27,925 bases of DNA. It comes from Thiobacillus denitrificans. GTDB lineage: Bacteria; Pseudomonadota; Gammaproteobacteria; Burkholderiales; Thiobacillaceae. The DNA lies in NCBI GenBank assembly GCA_002424845.1, contig DILD01000002.1, positions 138 to 28,062 on the forward strand. Reading direction: 5' to 3'. Both the position numbers and the translations under genes were made by a program. Below the pieces are notes generated by a model. It was given only the letters and a program-made list of their open reading frames with translations. It did not search any database and had not been told where the DNA came from. Positions 1 through 7,605 of the stretch are shown here, in pieces (position 1 is the first letter of the stretch; each line of letters starts with the position of its first letter).

Positions 1-7
1 GGGAAGA

Positions 8-119
8 AAGTCAAAACCAGTTTGACGGTGAGCAACCGTCGCGAACCGGATCGAGGGCTTCGAAGTGAGGCTCCCCAAGCATACAAACCGCCCCGTCATT
101 ACTGGCCTGGTTTTGACTT
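8..119. repeat. 112-bp element bounded by perfect 13-bp inverted repeats
   Basis: The 13 bases at 8-20 (AAGTCAAAACCAG) recur as an exact reverse complement at 107-119 (CTGGTTTTGACTT). Inside lies a smaller hairpin, GACGGT at 24-29 and ACCGTC at 35-40 with a 5-base loop. No credible gene lies between the arms. The size and terminal inverted repeats resemble a miniature mobile or intergenic palindromic element, but no target-site duplication could be established because the window starts only 7 bases before the left arm. Confidence 0.6.
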
Positions 120-123
120 GTCG

Positions 124-174
124 CCCCTCTCAGTCCGGCAGGCTCGATTTCCGGGGTTTCGGGGCTGAGCGGGG
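124..174. repeat. Imperfect inverted repeat, part of the repeat cluster
   Basis: CCCC-T-CTCAG at 124-133 pairs with CTGAG-C-GGGG at 165-174, with one mismatch in ten positions. It sits between two other inverted repeats (8-119 and 192-219), so this region downstream of the helicase gene is a nest of potential hairpins rather than coding sequence. Confidence 0.45.
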
Positions 175-191
175 TCGCCTTTTCTTGGGTT

Positions 192-219
192 ACTTTCTTT
201 TGGCGAGACAAAAGAAAGT
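192..219. repeat. Perfect 11-bp-stem hairpin
   Basis: ACTTTCTTTTG at 192-202 and its exact reverse complement CAAAAGAAAGT at 209-219 flank the 6-base loop GCGAGA. A second short hairpin follows (GCCGGG 228-233, CCCGGC 239-244). Read on the minus strand the segment encodes a run resembling LLSRQKKVT, a phrase I recall from spurious ORFs repeated in many proteobacterial genomes, so this is probably a dispersed intergenic repeat. It could also act as a bidirectional terminator after the leftward helicase gene. Confidence 0.6.
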
Positions 220-273
220 GACTAGCCGCCGGGCTACCCCCGGCCAACGGGACTCAACTAACTACACACTTAA

Positions 274-2274
274 CTACTCGGACGTGCTCCGCGCCAACCC
301 CTCACTGGATTGCTTCGCTTCGCTCGCAATGACCGGCAAAGCCTCATGCGAAGCAAAAAACCGCTCCACCACCTCCATCTTCCTCGTCCGCGTCATCGCC
401 GGCAGCGCATTCAGCAACAAGCGCCCATACGGCTTCTCCGCCAGCCGCGTGTCACAAATCATCAGCACCCCGCGATCGGTCTCGGTGCGGATCAGCCGCC
501 CCGCCCCCTGCTTCAGGCTGATCGCCGCATGCGGCAATTGATAATCCATAAACGGCTTGCCGCCGTTCTTCTCGGCCTGGGCAATGCGCGCGGCGACGAC
601 CGGGTCGTCGGGCGGCTGGAACGGCAGCTTGTCGATGATGACCACCGACAGCACGTCGCCGGGCATGTCGACGCCTTCCCAGAAGCTCTGGCTGCCCAGC
701 AACACGGCGTTGCCGGCTTTCTGGAAGCGCGCGAGGAGCTCGTTTTTCGGCGCGTCGCCCTGCACCAGCAGCGGATAGTCCCAGCCGCGAAACTTGAACG
801 CATCGGTCAACAGGCCGCGCGCCTTGTCCAGCGCACGCAGGCTGGTAAACAGGATGAAAGCGCGTCCCTGGCTGATTTCCAGTACCGGCAGCGCAGCCTC
901 GACCACGGCCTCGGTGAACTCGGGCGTGTTCGGCGCAGGCAAACCCTGCGGCACGTAGAGCACGCCCTGGCGCGGGTAGTCGAAGGGGCTGTCGACGCAC
1001 AGTGTTTCCGCCTCATCAATTCCCAGCCGCGTCTTGAGGTGGGTGAAGTCGCCGCCTACCGACAGCGTGGCCGAGGTGAGGATCCACGCCTGCGCGCGTT
1101 CGGTGAGTTTGGCGCCGAACATCGCGCCGACCGACAGGGGCGTGGCGTGCAGCAGCAACGAACTCATCGTGGTCTCCAGCCAGCGCACGCGCGGATTGTC
1201 GGGGTCGTCGTCGCGCTGCCAACTGGCCAGGATGGCTTGCACGCCCAGCGCCCGCTCGAAGCAGTTCTTCAGGTCGGCGTCGCGCTCGGCCTGGGTTTCC
1301 AGCAGCTTGGTCGTTTCGTCGAGCGCCGCGCTCATGCTCTTCAGCGCATCCGGCCATTTGTCGTAGCGTGCGAGTTCCGCCGCCGTCGCCTTGACCGGGT
1401 TCTGCGGGAACGCCAGGCGCAGGTCGCGCGCGGCCTTGGAAAGATCCTCCGCCGCGCGGCGCAGCGCAGGGAAGTCGCCTGCCTTCACCGCGGCCAGGCG
1501 CTTGGTGTCACCGGCCAGATCCAGCAGTTGCGCGGTGGACAGCGTCTCGCCGAAAAACTGCGCGGCGGTTTCGGCCAGCTGGTGCGCCTCGTCGAGGATC
1601 ACGGTGTTGCAGGCGGGCAAGAGTTCGGCGACGCCTTCATCCTTCAGCCACAGGTCGGCGAAGAACAGATGATGATTGACCACCACCACTTCGGCCTCGA
1701 GCGCGGCTTTACGCGCGACCATCACGAAGCAGTCCTTGAAGTGGCTGCATTCGCTGCCGAGGCAGGTGTCTCGGCTGGAGACGGCGTAATGCCAGGCGGT
1801 CGCATCCTCGGGGATGCCTTCGGCCTCGGCGCGGTCGCCGCTGCTGCTGGTTTCGGCGAAACGGGCGATTTTTTGCAGCCACGCGGCATCGTCGCGGTGG
1901 GCGAAGCGGCCGTCGCTCAAATTGCGTTGCAGGTGGTGATGGCAAACGTAGTTGGCGCGCCCTTTCAACAGGGCCACCTTGACCGGCGACTTCAGCGCGC
2001 GGCGCGCGACGGGCAGGTCGCGATGGAACAGCTGGTCCTGCAGCGCCTTGGTCCCGGTGGAAATCACCACCTTGCCGCCCGACAGCAGGGCGGGAATCAG
2101 ATAGGCCAGGGTCTTGCCGGTGCCGGTGCCGGCTTCGGCCAGCAGCACGCTGTTGTCGGCAACGGCACGCTCGACTGCCTCGGCCATGGCCAGTTGCTGC
2201 GGGCGCGCACGCCAGCCCGAAAGCACCGTGGAACAGGCGCCATCAGGCGAAAAGATGAGTTTCAGGTCAGGCAT
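274..2274 (-). CDS. yoaA: ATP-dependent DNA helicase, YoaA/DinG family (iron-sulfur, XPD-like)
   Basis: A 666-residue superfamily 2 helicase, expected to unwind DNA 5'-3' during repair of damaged replication intermediates. The Walker A motif AGTGTGKT covers residues 48-55 and the Walker B box is DEAH at 228-231. Four cysteines (111, 171, 176, 182) are placed as in the XPD/DinG iron-sulfur domain. The N-terminal phrases STGTKALQDQL and ALLKGRANY match YoaA more closely than DinG as I recall those families. The last 25 or so residues, after VERFF, contain a repeat-derived VIASEAKQS stretch and probably lie outside the ancestral fold. The gene follows the ABC1/UbiB kinase gene on the same strand after a 118-base gap in which I see no clear promoter or terminator. 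Start ATG has no strong ribosome binding site. Confidence 0.93.
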   Translation of the reverse strand: MPDLKLIFSPDGACSTVLSGWRARPQQLAMAEAVERAVADNSVLLAEAGTGTGKTLAYLIPALLSGGKVVISTGTKALQDQLFHRDLPVARRALKSPVKVALLKGRANYVCHHHLQRNLSDGRFAHRDDAAWLQKIARFAETSSSGDRAEAEGIPEDATAWHYAVSSRDTCLGSECSHFKDCFVMVARKAALEAEVVVVNHHLFFADLWLKDEGVAELLPACNTVILDEAHQLAETAAQFFGETLSTAQLLDLAGDTKRLAAVKAGDFPALRRAAEDLSKAARDLRLAFPQNPVKATAAELARYDKWPDALKSMSAALDETTKLLETQAERDADLKNCFERALGVQAILASWQRDDDPDNPRVRWLETTMSSLLLHATPLSVGAMFGAKLTERAQAWILTSATLSVGGDFTHLKTRLGIDEAETLCVDSPFDYPRQGVLYVPQGLPAPNTPEFTEAVVEAALPVLEISQGRAFILFTSLRALDKARGLLTDAFKFRGWDYPLLVQGDAPKNELLARFQKAGNAVLLGSQSFWEGVDMPGDVLSVVIIDKLPFQPPDDPVVAARIAQAEKNGGKPFMDYQLPHAAISLKQGAGRLIRTETDRGVLMICDTRLAEKPYGRLLLNALPAMTRTRKMEVVERFFASHEALPVIASEAKQSSEGLARSTSE
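304..332. repeat. Dispersed palindromic repeat overlapping the helicase 3' end
   Basis: The segment contains ATTGC at 309-313 and GCAAT at 326-330 around a TTCGC-rich core. On the minus strand it reads VIASEAKQS, a phrase I recognise as the translation of a very common intergenic repeat in proteobacteria. Here it is inside the reading frame of the minus-strand helicase, where it supplies part of the C-terminal tail. Copy number elsewhere in the genome cannot be seen from this window. Confidence 0.6.
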
Positions 2275-2392
2275 GTTGGGCGGCGATTTACAGCGTGGAG
2301 TGTACCACCCGCCCCAGGCCCGACCTTTGCGCCCTGGCCAATTTCCAGGTGCAGCGTCCCTGTGGAAAAGTCCGTCCGTATGCGGGGAAGCC

Positions 2393-4072
2393 TCAGTGTT
2401 TGCCCGAACGCCAGATGGAAAAAATGATCCAGAGGCTGTTGAAGAACGCGATCAGGAACCCAACCAGGCCAAAAAACGGCAGGCCGAATAACTGGGGGCC
2501 GCCCTCGACGGTCATGATGATGCTCGACCCCACCACCAGCGAAGCGGTCAGGATGCCCATGGTCAGCCGGTTGCTGGCCCCGTCCAGTTGATGTCCGAAA
2601 TGATCCAGCCGTTTCAGGTCCAGATCAATTTTCATCTTTCCACGGCGCGCGACCCGTAGCAGGTGGCGCAGGTCACGCGGCAAATCGGCAAAAACCTCCA
2701 GCGTGTCGCGCAGGCTCTTGCGACCGCGCGCAATGAGGGCTTGCGGCGTGTAACGCTGCTGGATGATGCGTTCCACAAACGGCGTCACATGGTCGACCAT
2801 ATGGAACTCGGGGTCGAGTTGTTGCCCCAAGCCTTCGAGCGTGATCAGCGTCTTGAACAACAGGATCAGATCAGCAGGCAACAACAGATCGTTGTCGCGC
2901 ATCATGCTTGTGATGTCATTCAGCAGGTCGCCGACCTTGATGTCCTTCAATTCCAGGTTGTCATAGCTTTGCAGCAACTCAGTGACATCGTAGGCCAGGC
3001 GCTCCTCATCAATCATTGAGTCGCCGCTCCATTCGAGGAACACTTGCAACAAACCCTGCTCGTCTTTGGCAACAAGCGCATGCAACAGATCGACAATCTG
3101 GTTGCGGCGGGAAGGCGTCAGCATCCCCACCATACCGAAGTCGATCATGCCGATGCGGTTTTCAGGCAGAAAGAACACATTCCCCGGGTGTGGGTCGGCA
3201 TGGAAATAGCCGTGTTCGAGCACCATGCGCAACACCGTGTTGGCCCCTCGTGCGGCCAGTATCTGCGGATCCAGCCCATTTGCACGCAAGGTGTCTGGTG
3301 TTACGCCTGACAGCCCAACGAGTTCTTCCTGCACATTGACCCGGTCACTGGTGAATTCCCAGAACACACGCGGTATCTGCACCAGCGGATCGTCAGAAAA
3401 GTTTCGCGAGAACTGGTCAATATTGCGCGCTTCCTTGGCCAGATCGAGCTCGCGGCTCAAAGCACGGCGGAATTGCGAGACGATTTGTACGGGATCGTAG
3501 CGTCGGGACTCCGGCACTTCGCTCTCAAGCAGTTTTGCTGCGTGCTCCAGAATCCGAAGATCAGCCTGAATAATGCTTTCGATGCCCGGGCGACGCACCT
3601 TGACCACCACCGGGGTACCATCCTTAAGGGTGGCACGGTACACCTGCGCAATGGATGCAGCGGCCAGCGGAACCGTATCGAACTCCGCGAATACCTCAAC
3701 CGGGTCTCCCTTGAGCGCAGCCAACAGACTGGGATGCAACACCTCATATGGCACTGCCGGGACATGGCTATGCAGTTTTTCGAATTCGGCGATCCAGTGC
3801 GGCGGGAACAAATCCACCCGGGTGGAGAGAAGCTGGCCGAGCTTGACGAAGGTAGGCCCCAGTTCCTCAAGTGCACGGCGAATGCGCACTGGCGCATCCA
3901 GTTGGCTGATCTCGCTCGTGCTATGCCAGTGCAACACGCGGCCTGCACGCTCCAGCACACCACTGATGCCGAGGAGGCGTACCAGATCCCCCCAGCCATA
4001 TCGGATCATGACCGCAGCGATTTCATGAAGTCGTGGCAGATCGCGCACAACTGAAATGGTTTCCCAAAGCAT
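2393..4072 (-). CDS. ABC1/ADCK/UbiB-family atypical kinase
   Basis: A 559-residue member of the family that supports ubiquinone biosynthesis (UbiB, Coq8). Family hallmarks are visible: KxGQ at residues 77-80, the alanine-rich nucleotide loop AAAS at 137-140, Lys158 in VVVKV, Glu208, the catalytic-loop-like DPHPGN at 293-298 and the metal-binding DFG at 311-313. Two hydrophobic segments near the C-terminus (about 500-555) should anchor it in the inner membrane, as in UbiB. It stands alone rather than in a ubiE-ubiJ-ubiB cluster, so it may be a paralogue; I leave the symbol blank. It is transcribed away from the peptidase gene across a 224-base divergent gap that contains a small CCGGC/GCCGG hairpin and no promoter I could assign with confidence. 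Confidence 0.88.
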   Translation of the reverse strand: MLWETISVVRDLPRLHEIAAVMIRYGWGDLVRLLGISGVLERAGRVLHWHSTSEISQLDAPVRIRRALEELGPTFVKLGQLLSTRVDLFPPHWIAEFEKLHSHVPAVPYEVLHPSLLAALKGDPVEVFAEFDTVPLAAASIAQVYRATLKDGTPVVVKVRRPGIESIIQADLRILEHAAKLLESEVPESRRYDPVQIVSQFRRALSRELDLAKEARNIDQFSRNFSDDPLVQIPRVFWEFTSDRVNVQEELVGLSGVTPDTLRANGLDPQILAARGANTVLRMVLEHGYFHADPHPGNVFFLPENRIGMIDFGMVGMLTPSRRNQIVDLLHALVAKDEQGLLQVFLEWSGDSMIDEERLAYDVTELLQSYDNLELKDIKVGDLLNDITSMMRDNDLLLPADLILLFKTLITLEGLGQQLDPEFHMVDHVTPFVERIIQQRYTPQALIARGRKSLRDTLEVFADLPRDLRHLLRVARRGKMKIDLDLKRLDHFGHQLDGASNRLTMGILTASLVVGSSIIMTVEGGPQLFGLPFFGLVGFLIAFFNSLWIIFSIWRSGKH

Positions 4073-4296
4073 GGCTGATTCTGGAGTTCGTAATGTCGCG
4101 AGTCTAGCCCGGAAACCGGCTGAATGCCGGCTGCAATTTCAACAACCTGACGGCCGCACTGTCATTCAAGCACTTCCGGGATCACATCTGGCGTAGTACC
4201 CGACAGGATGCCTGCGCCTGAGCAGATGTTTTATCCTTGCTCATGATGCTATGCTGGCAACTCAATAGCGCACCCGGCCCGTCGTTTCGACTATAG

Positions 4297-4782
4297 ATGC
4301 AGATCGCCATTTCGATGAGACTTGTTCTGCTGCTGGCCTTGTTGCTGCCGCAACCCGCACGCGCTAATCCTGTCGACAACATTCCGATGTATGCCATTAG
4401 TCTGGTAGGCAGCCCGTATCGCCTTGGAGGCACCTCCCCCCAGACTGGCGTGGATTGCAGCGGCTTTGTCGGGCATGTATACAAAACGGTCGCCGGAATC
4501 CAGCTGCCGCGTGACAGCCTCATGATCAGCGAATCGGCCCAAGCGCTTGCGCAAGATGCGCTTCTTCCTGGCGACCTTGTGTTTTTCAACACCCTCGACC
4601 GCCCGTTTTCACATGTCGGCATCTATCTTGGGGATGGCCGTTTTGTTCATGCGTCCAGCAGCCGCAGTGGCCGTGTCATGATCTCCCGCCTTGAAGATGC
4701 TTACTGGCGTGAGCGCTTTGATGGTGCAAGGCGCATCCCTTCCAGCATCACTATCCAGACTGCCCGCGTCGAACTTGAATGA
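4297..4782 (+). CDS. Secreted NlpC/P60 peptidoglycan endopeptidase
   Basis: A 161-residue single-domain cysteine peptidase expected to cut peptide stems of peptidoglycan in the periplasm. The catalytic Cys54 lies in DCSGF, with His106 in SHVGIY and His118 in FVHASS, the family's Cys-His-His arrangement. The N-terminus is a signal peptide ending near ARA (residues 21-23). Two ATG codons compete, 4297 and 4315; the second (MRLVLL) gives a more typical signal peptide, and neither has a clear Shine-Dalgarno sequence. There is no SH3 or LysM targeting domain. The gene stands alone, 100 bases before the iron-uptake operon, with no terminator between them that I can see. Confidence 0.9.
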   Translation: MQIAISMRLVLLLALLLPQPARANPVDNIPMYAISLVGSPYRLGGTSPQTGVDCSGFVGHVYKTVAGIQLPRDSLMISESAQALAQDALLPGDLVFFNTLDRPFSHVGIYLGDGRFVHASSSRSGRVMISRLEDAYWRERFDGARRIPSSITIQTARVELE

Positions 4783-4819
4783 TCTGTTTGTCTGATCGAC
4801 CTGCCCTGCAAAAATATTA

Positions 4820-4848
4820 TTGATAACCATTATCATTTGCAGTAAGAT
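4820..4848 (+). promoter_or_regulatory. Sigma70-type promoter of the iron-uptake operon
   Basis: A -35 element TTGATA at 4820-4825 (five of six consensus bases) and a -10 element TAAGAT at 4843-4848 (four of six) are separated by 17 bases. They lie 35 bases before the ATG at 4883, which has GAAAGG at 4870-4875 as ribosome binding site. The -35 is covered by the Fur-box candidate. Confidence 0.65.
4821..4835. promoter_or_regulatory. Fur box
   Basis: TGATAACCATTATCA matches the 7-1-7 Fur core TGATAAT-N-ATTATCA at every fixed position but one. It overlaps the -35 element of the promoter for a ferric-iron transporter, so Fe(II)-Fur binding would block RNA polymerase when iron is plentiful. This is classical placement for Fur repression. 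Confidence 0.85.
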
Positions 4849-4882
4849 CGTATTCATTGAATCCTGACCGAAAGGCCACATC

Positions 4883-5896
4883 ATGAAACGGACGCAGACA
4901 AAACTGCTCGCAAGCCTCGCCCTCACCGCATGGATTCTGCCCGCTCTGGCGCAGGATATCGTGGTGTATTCCGCGCGCAACGAACAACTCATCAAGCCCT
5001 TGTTCGACGCCTACACCCGCGACACCGGCGTACAGGTCAAATTCATCACCGACAAGGAAGGACCGCTGATGGCGCGCCTCAAAGCCGAGGGCAAGAACAC
5101 GCCGGCAGATGTGCTACTCACGGTCGACGCCGGCAACCTGTGGCAGGCTTCGGAAGAAGGCCTGCTGCGTCCGATCCGGTCGAAAACCCTGGAAACCAAC
5201 GTGCCGGCCCATCTGCGCGATCCGGGAAATGAATGGTTCGGCCTGTCGGTGCGCGCCCGCACCATGGTCTACAACACTCAAAAGGTGAAGCCGACCGACC
5301 TGTCGACCTATGAAGACCTGGCCCATCCGAAATGGAAAGGCCGGCTGTGCCTGCGCACGTCGAAAAAGGTCTACAACCAGAGCCTGGTGGCGATGATGAT
5401 CCACGAATACGGCGAAGACAAAACCGAGGCCATGGTGCGCGGCTGGGTCGACAACCTGGCTACCTCGCCCTTCCCCGACGACACCAAGGCAATGGAAGCC
5501 GTTGCTGCGGGACAATGCGACATGACCTTGGTCAACACTTATTACTTCGGCCGCCTGATGGAGAAAAACCCAAACCTGCCGCTGGCGATTTTCTGGCCCA
5601 ACCAGAACCTGAAAACCAAGTCCGCTGGCGTCCACGTCAACATCTCCGGAGCGGGTGTGACGCGCCATGCCAAGAACCCGGCCGGCGCGCAGAAGCTGAT
5701 CGAATGGCTGTCGTCCGACAAGGCGCAGAACCTGTTCGCCGATGTCAATCTGGAATACCCGGTTAACCCCAAGGTTGCGCCCGACAGGAACGTAGCGGCC
5801 TGGGGCAGCTTCCGGCAGAACCTCGTCAACGTGAAAGAGGCTGGCAGCCTGCAGATCAAGGCCGTAAAATTGATGGACCGTGCCAGTTACAAATAA
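4883..5896 (+). CDS. Ferric iron ABC transporter, periplasmic substrate-binding protein (FbpA/FutA type)
   Basis: A 337-residue exported protein with a clear signal peptide cut after ALA (residues 21-23), so the mature chain starts QDIVVYSARNEQ. It belongs to the FbpA/FutA/IdiA group of iron-binding proteins, which hold Fe(III) with tyrosines; the adjacent pair Tyr220-Tyr221 in NTYYFGR is the expected ligand site, and Tyr29 in VVYSA is another typical position. It would deliver periplasmic Fe(III) to the permease encoded next. It is the first gene behind the Fur-box promoter. A terminator-like hairpin lies between it and the main part of the permease gene, which should make this protein more abundant than the membrane parts. 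Confidence 0.93.
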   Translation: MKRTQTKLLASLALTAWILPALAQDIVVYSARNEQLIKPLFDAYTRDTGVQVKFITDKEGPLMARLKAEGKNTPADVLLTVDAGNLWQASEEGLLRPIRSKTLETNVPAHLRDPGNEWFGLSVRARTMVYNTQKVKPTDLSTYEDLAHPKWKGRLCLRTSKKVYNQSLVAMMIHEYGEDKTEAMVRGWVDNLATSPFPDDTKAMEAVAAGQCDMTLVNTYYFGRLMEKNPNLPLAIFWPNQNLKTKSAGVHVNISGAGVTRHAKNPAGAQKLIEWLSSDKAQNLFADVNLEYPVNPKVAPDRNVAAWGSFRQNLVNVKEAGSLQIKAVKLMDRASYK

Positions 5897-5934
5897 GCCA
5901 GCTAAATAAACCAGCCAAATAATCGTGATTCATC

Positions 5935-7599
5935 TTGTCTGATAACACTGCTGTTCTAGCAAAAACGCCCGCTGCGGGCGTTTTTGTTTGGCCCCGCTTC
6001 AGTGGCTGGATGCTGCTCGCCCTGGCGATCGCGGCACTGGTGCTGGTGCCGGTGGTGGTCACCTTCTCGTCGTTCGCCCGGGTCGAGGGCGACATCCTTG
6101 CGCACCTGATCGAATTCGCCCTGCCCGAACTGGTGGGCAACACGCTGTGGCTGATACTCGGCGTAGGCCTCGGCGTTTCCGTGCTGGGCGTCTCGCTGGC
6201 GTGGCTCACGGCCATGTGCGAATTTCCCGGCCGCCGCCTGTTCGACTGGGCGTTGCTGCTGCCGCTGGCGCTGCCCGCCTACGTCACGGCCTTCGTCGCG
6301 ATCGGCCTCTTGGACTTCACCGGGCCGCTGCAGACCTGGCTGCGCGAAGGCTGGGGCATCACCGGGCTGCCGGAAATCCGCTCGCGCGGCGGCGTCATCC
6401 TGGTGATGTCGCTGGCGCTCTATCCCTATGTCTACCTGATCGCGAAGAACGCCTTCGCGACGCAGGGCGCAATTGCATTGGAGGCGGCGCAATCGCTCGG
6501 GCTCTCGCGCACGCAAGGCTTCTTCCGCGTGGCGCTGCCGATGGCGCGGCCGTGGATCGCCGCCGGCCTGATGCTGGCGCTGATGGAAACGCTGGCCGAT
6601 TTCGGCACCATGGCGATCTTCAACTACGACACCTTCACCACCGCCATCTACAAGGCGTGGTACAGCCTGTTCTCGCTCGCGGCCGCCGCGCAACTCGCAT
6701 CGATCCTGATCCTGTTCGTGCTGGTCGCCGTGGTGTTCGAGCAGCGCTCACGCGCGCAAATGCGCTACAGCGCGGTGGGCCGCAGCGCCGCGCAACGCCG
6801 TATCAGGCTGTCGCCCACGCTCGCCGCGCTCGCCTTCCTCTATGCCGGAGTCGTGCTGGCAATCGCCTTTCTCATACCGCTCACCCAACTGGCGTTATGG
6901 ACGCGCGAGGTCATCGCCGACGATCTCGACACCCGCTACTGGGCGTTCGCCTGGCATTCGGTGCTGCTGGCCGGTATCGGCGCACTGATGGTGGTCACGG
7001 TGGCGCTGCTGCTCGCCTACGCCGGTCGCAAGCGCCCCGGCCCCGCGATGATGTGGACGCAGCGGCTGGCCACGCTCGGCTACGCCTTCCCCGGCGCCGT
7101 GCTGGCGGTGGGCCTGTTCATCCCGGTGGCGGCGCTGGACAACTGGCTGATCGACACGGGCCGCGCCTGGTTCGGCTTCGATGGCACCGAAATCCTCAAG
7201 GGCACGCTCGCGGTGATGCTGCTGGCTTACCTGGTACGTTTTCTCGCTGTGGGCTTCGGTCCCATCGACAGCGGCCTGCACCGGATCACCCGCAATGTGG
7301 ATGAGGCCGCGCGCAATCTGGGTACCGGCGCCGCCGGCCTGCTGACGCGGATCCACCTGCCGATGCTGCGCGCCAGCCTCCTGACCGCCGCCACCTTCGC
7401 CTTCGTCGACATCATGAAGGAAATGCCGATCACCCTGATGACCCGCCCGTTCGGCTGGGACACGCTGGCGGTGCGGGTATTCGAGATGACCTCGGAAGGC
7501 GAATGGGAACGCGCCGCGTTGCCTTCACTGGCCATTGTCATTGCCGGTATCATCCCCATCATTCTCCTGACTTGGCACGGAACGCGTTCGCACAATTAA
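5935..7599 (+). CDS. Ferric iron ABC transporter permease (FbpB type, two fused modules)
   Basis: A 554-residue inner-membrane permease with about twelve hydrophobic segments. It contains two binding-protein-dependent permease modules in tandem, each with an EAA loop that docks on the ATPase: EAAQSLGLSRTQ in the first half and EAARNLGTGAAG in the second. This duplicated layout is normal for FbpB/SfuB iron permeases. The start is doubtful. TTG 5935 is the first possible codon but its reading frame then crosses a terminator hairpin at 5961-5985; ATG 6010 is in frame, lies after the hairpin and begins just before the first membrane segment. Neither has a good ribosome binding site. The stop is 6 bases before the ATPase start. 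Confidence 0.92.
   Translation: MSDNTAVLAKTPAAGVFVWPRFSGWMLLALAIAALVLVPVVVTFSSFARVEGDILAHLIEFALPELVGNTLWLILGVGLGVSVLGVSLAWLTAMCEFPGRRLFDWALLLPLALPAYVTAFVAIGLLDFTGPLQTWLREGWGITGLPEIRSRGGVILVMSLALYPYVYLIAKNAFATQGAIALEAAQSLGLSRTQGFFRVALPMARPWIAAGLMLALMETLADFGTMAIFNYDTFTTAIYKAWYSLFSLAAAAQLASILILFVLVAVVFEQRSRAQMRYSAVGRSAAQRRIRLSPTLAALAFLYAGVVLAIAFLIPLTQLALWTREVIADDLDTRYWAFAWHSVLLAGIGALMVVTVALLLAYAGRKRPGPAMMWTQRLATLGYAFPGAVLAVGLFIPVAALDNWLIDTGRAWFGFDGTEILKGTLAVMLLAYLVRFLAVGFGPIDSGLHRITRNVDEAARNLGTGAAGLLTRIHLPMLRASLLTAATFAFVDIMKEMPITLMTRPFGWDTLAVRVFEMTSEGEWERAALPSLAIVIAGIIPIILLTWHGTRSHN
5961..5985 (+). terminator. Intrinsic-terminator-like hairpin at the start of the permease gene (possible attenuator)
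   Basis: AAAAACGCCCG at 5961-5971 and its exact reverse complement CGGGCGTTTTT at 5975-5985 leave the 3-base loop CTG. The GC-rich upper stem ends in a T run (5981-5985, then GTTT), the form of a Rho-independent terminator. It lies 65 bases after the binding-protein stop codon. It falls inside the annotated permease reading frame if translation starts at TTG 5935, and just upstream of it if the start is ATG 6010. Partial termination here would lower expression of the downstream permease, ATPase and kinase genes. Confidence 0.75.
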
Positions 7600-7605
7600 A
7601 TCCCC

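Noticed and set aside
11..247. 78-codon minus-strand frame through the repeat cluster
   Set aside because: It reads across several inverted repeats and has no signal of selection; judged a repeat-derived spurious frame.
310..2427. Long plus-strand reading frame (705 codons) opposite the helicase
   Set aside because: Rich in Arg, His, Gln and Gly with no domain; it mirrors the real helicase on the minus strand, a common effect in GC-rich coding DNA.
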